In this document: piece after piece, positions 1 to 5,627 of the stretch
Position numbering within the stretch: the stretch's first letter is position 1
How the letters are laid out: each line of letters starts with the position of its first letter
Assembly: GCA_018646565.1 (NCBI GenBank)
Contig: JABGUO010000035.1
Span: forward strand, 1 to 6,561
Source: Opitutia bacterium
GTDB taxonomy: Bacteria; Verrucomicrobiota; Verrucomicrobiia; Opitutales; Seribacteraceae
DNA length: 6,561 bases
Direction: 5' to 3'
Made by a program: the position numbers and the translations under genes
The notes under the pieces: generated by a model
Seen by the model: the letters and a program-made list of their open reading frames with translations, nothing else
Told to the model about the DNA's origin: nothing
The model's database searches: none

Positions 1-411
1 AGGAATTAGGCCATTATCTATTAAGACAGTATCCCCAGATTTTATATGATCTGCAAGTTTGTCATAATTTACTTCAATTTGCCAAATCCCCTCGTATTGT
101 GGAGGGTCAGGCTGTGCTACGAACACTATATCTAGCAGGTCATCCTTTTTTAATTCCACTTCGTTGTGAAGGTAGCCGGTACGAATTTCAGGTCCCTTTA
201 CATCCATCATAATTGCGGGCTCACGATTCAGCCTGACTCCGACAGAACGTATTCTAGAAGATATCATGCGTACCCAATCATGGTCTGCGTGGGCCATGTT
301 TAACCGGCAGACATCCACCCCTTTTAGAATCAGTTTTTCCAACATCTCTTCGCTTTCCGTTGCCGGTCCAATCGTTGCAATCACTTTTGTTTGTCTATCT
401 AATTTTTTCAT
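1..411 (-). CDS. pyk: Pyruvate kinase, N-terminal part (cut by window edge)
   Basis: Glycolytic enzyme that transfers phosphate from phosphoenolpyruvate to ADP in the cytoplasm. Only the first 137 codons are visible; the frame is open to the left edge. The translation opens with KVIATIGPATES (residues 9-20), the first beta strand of the pyruvate kinase barrel. It continues with VCRLNMAHAD (34-43), MMDVKGPEIRTG (68-79) and VLIDNGLIP (near 129-137), all family landmarks in the correct order. The ATG at 411-409 shares four bases with the TGA of the upstream hydrolase gene, so the two are probably co-transcribed and translationally coupled; I see no Shine-Dalgarno sequence before it. Odd points: the usual RLNFSHG is RLNMAHA, so a Ser that normally ligates K+ is Ala40, and the Thr of DTKGPE is Val71. 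Glu75, Lys72 and Thr78 are retained. The family call is secure; the catalytic C-terminal half is unseen. Confidence 0.95.
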   Translation of the reverse strand, partial: MKKLDRQTKVIATIGPATESEEMLEKLILKGVDVCRLNMAHADHDWVRMISSRIRSVGVRLNREPAIMMDVKGPEIRTGYLHNEVELKKDDLLDIVFVAQPDPPQYEGIWQIEVNYDKLADHIKSGDTVLIDNGLIP

Positions 412-1202
412 ACCGGAATTGTTTTTGCCGAACTTGGATCGACTATAAATGTGGAAAACCTAGAGCCTTGTCCCTTTAAGCCAGCAAATTTATCCTGAAC
501 TTTTTGGATGTCGTTACAATCTTTACTTAAGTGCATAAGGAAAACTTTCTCCCAGCATGACCCTTCGATAGACTCAAGCATTTCAAATGTGTTATCATTG
601 GAAAGGTGACCATGCCTGCCCCTGATTCTTTGTTTAAGACTCCAAGGTCGTTTTTGATCATCCTCGAGCATCTTGGCGCAATGATTTGCTTCCACCACTA
701 ATATTTTGGCTTGTCGAATTCTTTCTTTGACCAGGGTTGGCACGTAGCCCAAATCTGTAACCCATGCGAGGCTTGAATGTGGATTAAATAGGTCATCTTT
801 TCCCCATTCAAAATAAAAGCCAACTGGATCATATGCGTCGTGGGGAACACTAAATGGATGAATTTTGAATGGACCAAAGGAGAATTGCTTGCCAGTCTCA
901 AATACTTTCCAGTTGGGCCTTTTTTGTAACTTGGGCTGAATTGCTTGAATAGTATCCTGATTTGCAAAAAAAGGCAGTCTTCCAAACTTTGATAATCCAC
1001 GAACGCCAGCGGAGTGGTCATTATGTTCGTGTGTTAGAAAGACTGCATCTAACGCTTCTGCTGAAAGGCCTTCTTCATTTAAAAGTAATTCTAATTTTTT
1101 ACCCGACATGCCCGCATCTATTAAGACTGACGCGCCCTCTGCTTGTAATAAAGCAGCATTGCCAGAACTGCTTGAACCTAAAATCTTGAAATTTACATCC
1201 AC
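408..1202 (-). CDS. MBL-fold metallo-hydrolase, WalJ/YycJ type
   Basis: A 264-residue cytoplasmic metallo-beta-lactamase-fold hydrolase. It begins with FKILGSSSSGN (5-15), matching the opening of YycJ/WalJ proteins, and carries the metal motif THEHNDH (57-63; His58, His60, Asp62, His63). Further ligand-type positions are His121-Asp122, Asp150 in WVTDLGY, the EANH segment (171-174), GRHGHLSN (195-202) and His224 in MHLSKD. Firmicute WalJ has been linked to the WalKR cell-wall regulon and to DNA repair as a possible exonuclease; no walKR genes are visible here, so the substrate is unknown. The start is GTG at 1202. It fits the family N terminus, and a stop lies eight codons upstream with no alternative start between. 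The stop overlaps the pyk start as ATGA. The gene is divergent from the Nudix gene, with 73 bp between them. No signal peptide or membrane segment is seen. Confidence 0.9.
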   Translation of the reverse strand: MDVNFKILGSSSSGNAALLQAEGASVLIDAGMSGKKLELLLNEEGLSAEALDAVFLTHEHNDHSAGVRGLSKFGRLPFFANQDTIQAIQPKLQKRPNWKVFETGKQFSFGPFKIHPFSVPHDAYDPVGFYFEWGKDDLFNPHSSLAWVTDLGYVPTLVKERIRQAKILVVEANHCAKMLEDDQKRPWSLKQRIRGRHGHLSNDNTFEMLESIEGSCWEKVFLMHLSKDCNDIQKVQDKFAGLKGQGSRFSTFIVDPSSAKTIPV

Positions 1203-1219
1203 TGTATGTTCGAATAAGG

Positions 1220-1248
1220 TTAACTATCTACAATTAGCCAACAATAAA
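1220..1248 (+). promoter_or_regulatory. Candidate promoter for the Nudix gene
   Basis: TTAACT (1220-1225) and AATAAA (1243-1248) lie 17 bp apart and each match the sigma-70 consensus at four of six positions. They sit 27 bp before the ATG of the Nudix gene, within the 73-bp divergent gap that must also contain any promoter for the leftward hydrolase-pyk pair. The region is AT-rich, so chance matches are likely. Confidence 0.3.
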
Positions 1249-1275
1249 CTTAAATTATTTTTATGAACTACAAGA

Positions 1276-1803
1276 ATGACAGAAAAATTTGATGTTGTTG
1301 ATTTAAATGATCGTCCAATAAGACAATTAGCAAGAGGGCTTGTTCATCGTGATAACCTGTTTCATCGAGCCATACATGTACTAGTAAATACGAACTCACT
1401 GAGTTGGATTTTGCAACAGAGATCGAGTAACAAGGATGTGGATCCCTTCTTATGGACGAGTAGCTGCTCGGGTCATGTTGATCCAGGTGAAGACTATTTG
1501 AGTGCTGCTATTCGGGAATGCGAGGAGGAGTTGGGAATCGTAGCAGATCGTAAATTATTTATTGAAGTTTTCCGTGCTAGTCCATGCCTGGAAACTGGAA
1601 ATGAATTTGTTCGAGTTTATCTTTTAAAATATGAAAAAGAGATTCGATTAAATCGGAATGAAATTCTCCAAATAATTGAATATTCTACTCAGGAGATCGA
1701 AGAATTAATTAGAACACAACCAAAGACTGTTTCAGGATCGTTTTTGCACTTATTCCCCTATGTTAAGAAGGGAATTGAATTAAATAAAAGTAGTTTGCCC
1801 TGA
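1276..1803 (+). CDS. Nudix hydrolase
   Basis: A 175-residue Nudix-fold pyrophosphohydrolase that would cleave a nucleoside diphosphate linked to another moiety, using Mg2+. The Nudix box at residues 66-88 is complete: Gly66, Glu72, Arg80-Glu81, Glu84-Glu85 and Gly87 fit G-x5-E-x7-REUXEEXGU. The N terminus (FDVVDLNDRP, then HRAIHVLV at 30-37) and WTSSCSGH (60-67) resemble the YfcD/isopentenyl-diphosphate-isomerase-like branch. However, the isomerase's catalytic Cys directly before GH is Ser65 here; a Cys sits one place earlier at 64. An intact box and that shift argue for a hydrolase rather than an IPP isomerase; the substrate cannot be read from sequence. The ATG at 1276 has only a weak purine stretch (ACAAGA) before it. 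The last 24 bp overlap the 3' end of ruvB on the other strand. Confidence 0.88.
   Translation: MTEKFDVVDLNDRPIRQLARGLVHRDNLFHRAIHVLVNTNSLSWILQQRSSNKDVDPFLWTSSCSGHVDPGEDYLSAAIRECEEELGIVADRKLFIEVFRASPCLETGNEFVRVYLLKYEKEIRLNRNEILQIIEYSTQEIEELIRTQPKTVSGSFLHLFPYVKKGIELNKSSLP
1753..1774 (-). terminator. Possible weak hairpin just downstream of ruvB
   Basis: TTCCCCT (1753-1759) and AAGGGAA (1768-1774) form a 7-bp stem with one G-T pair and an 8-base loop, starting 6 bp after the ruvB stop on the minus strand. It lies inside the Nudix coding sequence and is not followed by a real T tract, so it may be chance. It is offered only because murA-ruvB otherwise shows no terminator. Confidence 0.2.
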
Positions 1804-2823
1804 ATTTGGATCTTGGATCTCGGATAACCCGGTTATGTTCCACCCTTTTGAGGTAAGCATTCGACCTTGAGATGTGCGTTTGAGGTAGCCCTCTTGGATT
1901 AAAAAAGGTTCGTGAACCTCTTCCAGAGTATGCTCTTCTTCTCCTACGGCAACTGCTACAGTTCCTAATCCTACCGGGCCACCTTTATAGTTTTCTGCGA
2001 TAATGCGAAGAATTCGTTTATCCATTTCGTCTAATCCCCGGCTATCTATTTCAAGTAACTCAAGTGCTTCATTGGCAATTTCTCTCGAAATTTTACCATT
2101 GGCTCTTTGCTGAGCAAAATCTCGTGCAAAGTGAATTAGATTATTGGCGATCCTAGGAGTGCCTCTTGCCCGTCCGGCTATTTCCTCGGCACCTGCTTGA
2201 TTGATTTCACAATCCAATAAATTACAACTTCTCAGTACGATTTTAGTCAAATCATCTCGATTATAATAATCCAGTCGTGTCTGAAGGGTAAACCTACTTC
2301 TCATCGGAGATGTCAGCAATCCCACTCGAGTAGTAGCACCGACAAGGGTAAACCTGGGGATATCAAGACGAACACTTCGAGCATTAGGCCCTTGGTCTAT
2401 CATTATGTCTATTCGGTAGTCTTCCATTGCAGAATAAAGGTATTCTTCCACAGTTTTAGGAATCCTATGAATTTCATCAATAAAGAGAAGGTCTCCCTCT
2501 TGCAGATTGGTCAGTAAGCCTGCCAAGTCACCTGGCTTATCAATTACGGGGCCGGAGGTAACTCGAACCTCCCGATTCATTTCTCGACCGATAATATGGG
2601 CCAGAGTCGTTTTCCCTAATCCCGGAGGACCGCATAACAGAATATGCTTTAGGGGTTCTTCACGAGTACATGCTGCCCCCACCATAACCTCTAGGCGCTC
2701 CAATGTTTTCTTTTGCCCAGTGAAGTCAGCAAATGAGGGGGGGCGTAAAGCAGCATCTATCTCATTGGATGGCGGTATGGATTGATCCATAAAATCTTTC
2801 CCTTTTAATTGTTCTTCATTCAT
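1780..2823 (-). CDS. ruvB: Holliday junction branch-migration ATPase RuvB
   Basis: AAA+ motor of the RuvAB complex, which drives branch migration of Holliday junctions during recombinational repair. The 347-residue product has every expected element in order: Walker A GPPGLGKTT (65-73), SGPVIDKPGDLAGLLTNL (90-107), Walker B LLFIDEIHR (112-120), sensor 1 GATTR (162-166), the arginine-finger segment SPMRSRF (172-178), sensor 2 GTPRIANNL (221-229) and the C-terminal winged helix (GGPVGLGTVAVAVGEEEH onward). The common PLRDRFG around the finger reads PMRSRFT here, but the arginines remain. The ATG at 2823 lies 14 bp after murA and has no Shine-Dalgarno. A second in-frame ATG at 2790 (Met12) has AAAGGGA upstream and would give 336 residues, the length of E. 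coli RuvB, so the start is uncertain. ruvA and ruvC are not in view. It is probably the last gene of a murA-ruvB unit. Confidence 0.97.
   Translation of the reverse strand: MNEEQLKGKDFMDQSIPPSNEIDAALRPPSFADFTGQKKTLERLEVMVGAACTREEPLKHILLCGPPGLGKTTLAHIIGREMNREVRVTSGPVIDKPGDLAGLLTNLQEGDLLFIDEIHRIPKTVEEYLYSAMEDYRIDIMIDQGPNARSVRLDIPRFTLVGATTRVGLLTSPMRSRFTLQTRLDYYNRDDLTKIVLRSCNLLDCEINQAGAEEIAGRARGTPRIANNLIHFARDFAQQRANGKISREIANEALELLEIDSRGLDEMDKRILRIIAENYKGGPVGLGTVAVAVGEEEHTLEEVHEPFLIQEGYLKRTSQGRMLTSKGWNITGLSEIQDPNSGQTTFI
2799..2805 (-). promoter_or_regulatory. Possible ribosome binding site for an internal ruvB start
   Basis: On the minus strand AAAGGGA lies eight bases before the in-frame ATG at 2790 (Met12 of the long form). 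The match to an anti-Shine-Dalgarno is only partial (AAGG), but the longer form starting at 2823 has nothing comparable. It bears on which RuvB N terminus is real. Confidence 0.35.
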
Positions 2824-2837
2824 TCGATTAAGATCTA

Positions 2838-4136
2838 TTAGAAAGTAGAGAAGGACTTTGGAAGTTTTGATTCTGGAATTCTTTCCACGATCCCCCCTAG
2901 GGCTTGGAGTTTTTTTTCAAAGGCATCATACCCTCGATCGAGATGATAAATTCTTTGCACCCAAGTTTCTCCTTCTGCGGCCAGGCCTGCCAAAATCAAC
3001 GCTGCGCTTGCCCTTAAGTCAGAAGCCATTACTGGAGCTCCTGTTAACTTGCTTTTACCTTTTACTATTGAACTGGATCCCTCCATCGCAATATCTGCCC
3101 CCATTCTCATGAGTTCAGGGACATGCATGAATCGACTCGGGTAGACTCGTTCGGTGAGAATACTAATTCCCTTCGCTTTACAAGCCAGAGCGCAGGACTG
3201 AGCCTGTAAATCAGTGGGGAATCCAGGGTAGGGCAGGGTGATAATTTCGAGAGAATTAAGTTCACTCCCAATTAATCCAACCCTCATTTGTTTAGAGGAA
3301 AGTGCTTCGATCATTACTCCACTTTCCTGCATTACATTAATAAAGCTTCCCAGGTGTTCAGCTCTTGCATTGTTAAGAATAATTTCACCTTCAGTAATTG
3401 CAGCCGCGATTGCATAGGTTGCTGCTTCAATCCTATCTGGCATTACCTCATGAGTACAGCCATTCAATTTTGATACACCTTCAATTTCTAGAATATGCGA
3501 CCCAGTACCGTTAATTTTGGCACCCATCTTAATAAGCATTTTACACAAATCGATGATCTCTGGTTCACAAGCTGAACTCTCAATTTTGGTAACACCTGGA
3601 GCTAATACAGCTGCCATAATGGCATTAGTGGTTCCGGTGACTGTACTGCCATGTCTTCCTCCTAGAAAAATTTTGCTCCCTTTTAAGTTTTTTCCGTCTA
3701 CTTTTACAATCCCTTTTTCCAGTTCTATCGTAGCGCCTAGACATTCCAAAGCTTTAATATGTAGATCGATAGGTCTTTGCCCAATAACACAACCCCCAGG
3801 CATAGGAATTTCTGCCATTCTTAATCGACCGACCAAGGGACCGAGCAAGCAAATAGAGGCCCGCATCTTTCTGACTAATTCATAGGGGGCTCTATGTGCA
3901 ATATTTCTAGGATTAATTTTCCAAGTAGTCCGATCTATGCGCTCCACCTGCGCACCAAGCTCAGAAAGAATTTCGGCCATAAATTGAACATCACTTAAAT
4001 CAGGGACATTTTTTAAAGTACTAGTCTCTGGACTAAGTAAAGTCGCAGCAAACTCTGGCAAAGCAGCATTTTTTGACCCGCTTATATTTACTGTCCCGTT
4101 AAGTGGTGGACCTCCACAAATTCTAAAAACTTCCAC
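2838..4136 (-). CDS. murA: UDP-N-acetylglucosamine 1-carboxyvinyltransferase MurA
   Basis: First committed enzyme of peptidoglycan precursor synthesis: transfers enolpyruvate from PEP to UDP-GlcNAc in the cytoplasm. The 432 residues are a little longer than the E. coli enzyme (419). Visible landmarks are GSKNAALP (20-27, with Lys22 and Asn23), the loop MPGGCVIGQRPIDLH (112-126) with catalytic Cys116, GSTVTGTTNAIMAA (163-176), YPGFPTDLQAQ (303-313) with Asp309 in the position of E. coli Asp305, DLRASAAL (373-380) and HLDRGYD (398-404) with Arg401. Having Cys rather than Asp in the loop predicts the fosfomycin-sensitive form. The start is GTG at 4136: MEVFRICGG fits the family N terminus, and only a weak purine run (AAGAA) abuts it. 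It follows the disordered-protein gene by 41 bp and precedes ruvB by 14 bp on the same strand, suggesting co-transcription. Confidence 0.97.
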   Translation of the reverse strand: MEVFRICGGPPLNGTVNISGSKNAALPEFAATLLSPETSTLKNVPDLSDVQFMAEILSELGAQVERIDRTTWKINPRNIAHRAPYELVRKMRASICLLGPLVGRLRMAEIPMPGGCVIGQRPIDLHIKALECLGATIELEKGIVKVDGKNLKGSKIFLGGRHGSTVTGTTNAIMAAVLAPGVTKIESSACEPEIIDLCKMLIKMGAKINGTGSHILEIEGVSKLNGCTHEVMPDRIEAATYAIAAAITEGEIILNNARAEHLGSFINVMQESGVMIEALSSKQMRVGLIGSELNSLEIITLPYPGFPTDLQAQSCALACKAKGISILTERVYPSRFMHVPELMRMGADIAMEGSSSIVKGKSKLTGAPVMASDLRASAALILAGLAAEGETWVQRIYHLDRGYDAFEKKLQALGGIVERIPESKLPKSFSTF

Positions 4137-4177
4137 TTCTTAAATAAAGTGAAGGAGTGAAATTAATTGCTCAAGCA

Positions 4178-4699
4178 TTAACCCCCAAAAAGTTTAGAAA
4201 TAAAACCACCGAGCCCCGATTTTTTTGGAACTTTTTCTTCCTTCTTATTTAATTTCGGTTCATTTCTGGTGTCGTTCCTTTTACTATCGGAATGATTCTT
4301 GTTTTTTCGTCTTCTAGGTTTCCTATTTTGAGGGTCGGAGGGATTCCTCTCTTGGTTTCCTCTCTTGGGTCTGTCTTCGTTATTAGGGCGTCTTTTTTCT
4401 TTATTTTGTGAGTCTCCCTCGTGCCTTCTCGAATCTCGATTGGGATTTCTCGGTCTCTGGGAGCGGTTACGCTCTTCACGATTTTCATTAGAACCTTGAT
4501 GATCTGATCTTCCTTTTCTATGACCTTGGTTTCCACGCTCACGGTTTGTCGGAGGTTTTGCATTGGAAAGGTCGTCTTGGAGCTTCTTCGAGCTCGGAGT
4601 TATTTCACCAAAAGGTTCTTTACTTTTTTGGCTTTGGGAAGAAGTTTCCAAAGGTTTTTCAGAGGAGCGATACCATCTTGAACGAAGTCTTGATTTCAT
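4178..4699 (-). CDS. Charged, disordered protein with MinD-like C-terminal tail
   Basis: I do not recognise this gene. From the ATG at 4699 it encodes 173 residues; an upstream in-frame ATG at 4768 would add 23 residues (MHKTCSFKNSICSNLL...) whose composition looks like AT-rich leader, so I prefer the shorter form. Neither start has a Shine-Dalgarno. The N terminus is basic and partly aromatic (MKSRLRSRWYRSS). About 125 residues of low-complexity Arg, Lys, Asn, Glu, Asp, Ser and Pro follow, with few hydrophobic residues; over a quarter of the protein is Arg or Lys. That suggests an intrinsically disordered polyampholyte that could bind RNA or other polyanions. The last 12 residues, GLGGFISKLFGG, are abruptly hydrophobic and resemble the membrane-targeting helix at the MinD C terminus. 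The gene is 41 bp upstream of murA on the same strand. A peripheral membrane role is inference; that it is coding is supported by the abrupt, family-like end and its operon position. Confidence 0.7.
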   Translation of the reverse strand: MKSRLRSRWYRSSEKPLETSSQSQKSKEPFGEITPSSKKLQDDLSNAKPPTNRERGNQGHRKGRSDHQGSNENREERNRSQRPRNPNRDSRRHEGDSQNKEKRRPNNEDRPKRGNQERNPSDPQNRKPRRRKNKNHSDSKRNDTRNEPKLNKKEEKVPKKSGLGGFISKLFGG

Positions 4700-4830
4700 A
4701 AATATTTTGTTAAGGTAATTTAATAAGTTGCTACAAATAGAATTTTTGAATGAGCAAGTTTTATGCATTGGAAGAGTACACTTTTTACTAGTTGAGAAGT
4801 TACCCTAAAGTTCATTAGAAATTCGAAATG

Positions 4831-4852
4831 TTACCTTACACTAGGAAGGTAA
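4831..4852. promoter_or_regulatory. Inverted repeat in divergent region, possible operator
   Basis: TTACCTT (4831-4837) and AAGGTAA (4846-4852) are perfect 7-bp arms around an 8-bp spacer. They lie between the divergent disordered-protein and dUTPase genes, 70 bp before the dUTPase ATG. Further copies of the half-site occur nearby: GTTACC at 4799-4804 and TAAGGTAAT at 4711-4719, the latter just upstream of the preferred start of the disordered protein. The size suits a dimeric repressor site, but no regulator gene is in view, so the role is unknown. Confidence 0.35.
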
Positions 4853-4921
4853 TGATGTGCCACACAAAAAAACGAAAACCACTTGCTAATTTGTTGGAGT
4901 TATCTTCTTATACGAACTCAT

Positions 4922-5293
4922 ATGGACAAACTTGAAAACATCTTCGAATTGCAAGAGCAACTAAACAGTAGGATCGGTGTAAACATGAACGAAATGAACG
5001 ATGAGGATCGAGCAACATGGATCCTTAATTATGTTCGTGCGATGCAGCAAGAACTTGCCGAACTAACAGATTCTGTTCCTTGGAAGTGGTGGGCAAAATA
5101 TCAGGAATTTGATAAACAAAATGCGAAAGTTGAAATAGTCGATTTATTTCATTTCCTTATTTCATTAGCCCAAGTTATGGGAATGTCTGCCGAAGACGTG
5201 CATGAAGCATACTTGAAAAAGAATAAAGTGAATCATAACCGACAAGAATCAGGTTATTCCACCAAAGATGAAAATGATTCAAGGCATATCTAA
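4922..5293 (+). CDS. Dimeric (all-alpha, MazG-like) dUTP diphosphatase
   Basis: Predicted to hydrolyse dUTP to dUMP and pyrophosphate, keeping uracil out of DNA and supplying the dTMP precursor. The 123-residue product belongs by pattern to the all-alpha NTP pyrophosphatase family (dimeric dUTPase, dUTPase_2). It has FELQEQLN (8-15), the metal motif ELAEL (44-48; Glu44, Glu47), the substrate-site WKWW (54-57), a second acidic pair in EIVDLFHF (71-78; Glu71, Asp74), and a conserved tail with KKNKVNHNRQ and GY (99-112). It lacks the trimeric dUTPase motifs. I start at the ATG at 4922, because translation from the only upstream in-frame candidate (TTG at 4883) adds an unlike N terminus. No Shine-Dalgarno is present; TATACG ends seven bases before the ATG, so the mRNA might be leaderless. 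It converges on rpsT with a 16-bp gap. A related nucleotide such as dCTP cannot be excluded as substrate. Confidence 0.88.
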   Translation: MDKLENIFELQEQLNSRIGVNMNEMNDEDRATWILNYVRAMQQELAELTDSVPWKWWAKYQEFDKQNAKVEIVDLFHFLISLAQVMGMSAEDVHEAYLKKNKVNHNRQESGYSTKDENDSRHI

Positions 5294-5304
5294 TTGCCTT
5301 GAAT
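5277..5304. terminator. Shared hairpin between dUTPase gene and rpsT
   Basis: A perfect 10-bp inverted repeat, ATTCAAGGCA (5277-5286) and TGCCTTGAAT (5295-5304), flanks an 8-base loop that contains the dUTPase stop codon (TAA, 5291-5293). On the minus strand it starts 5 bases after the rpsT stop and is followed by a loosely T-rich stretch (CATTTTC). On the plus strand it is followed by AAAACTT. It probably terminates rpsT and may act in both directions, although neither side has a strong T tract. Confidence 0.6.
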
Positions 5305-5309
5305 AAAAC

Positions 5310-5576
5310 TTAGTTGCTTAGAGAAGCAAGCAAAGCTGCACAACGAGATTTTTTTCTGGCAATCTTGTTCGCATGAACAAGAGAAGTCTTTCTTGCCTTT
5401 TCTAGTGCGGATATAAAAGCTGAGGACGCTTCTTTCGCAACTGTTGAGTCTTTGCTTTCCATAGCTGTTAAAAACTTTTTCTCTAAGGTTTTTAATCTGC
5501 TTATAACCATACGGTTTTGCAGGTAGCGTGCTCGATTTTTGCGAATGTTTTTTATTGCTGACTTTGTATTGGCCAT
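5310..5576 (-). CDS. rpsT: 30S ribosomal protein bS20
   Basis: Primary 16S rRNA-binding protein of the small ribosomal subunit. The 88 residues match the usual S20 length and pattern: MANTKSAIKNIRKNRARYLQNR at the start (same layout as MANIKSAKKRI), a central helix with LKTLEKKF and ALEKA, and the signature HANKIARKKSR (68-78) near the end. Arg and Lys dominate, as expected for a three-helix rRNA binder. The ATG at 5576 is preceded by AAACCCTC, with no Shine-Dalgarno. AATACT lies 8 bases upstream of the ATG, so a very short or leaderless mRNA is possible. It lies 51 bp downstream of the rnpB 3' end on the same strand and converges on the dUTPase gene. Confidence 0.97.
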   Translation of the reverse strand: MANTKSAIKNIRKNRARYLQNRMVISRLKTLEKKFLTAMESKDSTVAKEASSAFISALEKARKTSLVHANKIARKKSRCAALLASLSN

Positions 5577-5584
5577 GAGGGTTT

Positions 5585-5615
5585 AGTATTCTCTTTATTT
5601 TTCAGTTCTCGTCAA
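5585..5615 (-). promoter_or_regulatory. Tentative rpsT promoter
   Basis: On the minus strand TTGACG (5615-5610) matches five of six positions of a sigma-70 -35 box. AATACT (5590-5585) is the best -10-like hexamer, but the 19-bp spacer is long. Transcription would begin within a few bases of the rpsT ATG. The alternative is read-through from rnpB. Confidence 0.3.
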
Positions 5616-5627
5616 TTAGAAAAAGAA

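Noticed and set aside
266..448. Plus-strand open frame of 60 codons
   Set aside because: It is antisense to the N terminus of pyruvate kinase, which is clearly the real gene.
698..1189. Open frames on both strands inside the metallo-hydrolase gene
   Set aside because: They are out-of-frame shadows; the hydrolase frame carries all the metal-binding motifs.
1276..1803. Assignment as isopentenyl-diphosphate isomerase
   Set aside because: The catalytic Cys is not aligned and the Nudix box is of the intact hydrolase type.
1824..1836. Palindrome ATAACCCGGTTAT as a terminator or operator
   Set aside because: It is short, has no T tract, lies inside the ruvB coding end and is easily explained by chance.
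2507..3885. Plus-strand open frames opposite ruvB and murA (2507-2785, 2858-3112, 3288-3473, 3517-3885)
   Set aside because: Each is antisense to conserved motifs of RuvB or MurA and translates to nothing recognisable.
4249..4563. Second minus-strand open frame of 104 codons inside the disordered-protein gene
   Set aside because: It is a shifted reading of the same low-complexity purine-rich DNA. The frame chosen for the gene has the coherent ends and operon spacing.
4883..4921. Longer dUTPase start at TTG
   Set aside because: It adds 13 residues (starting MLICWSYLL) unlike the family N terminus, whereas the ATG at 4922 fits it.
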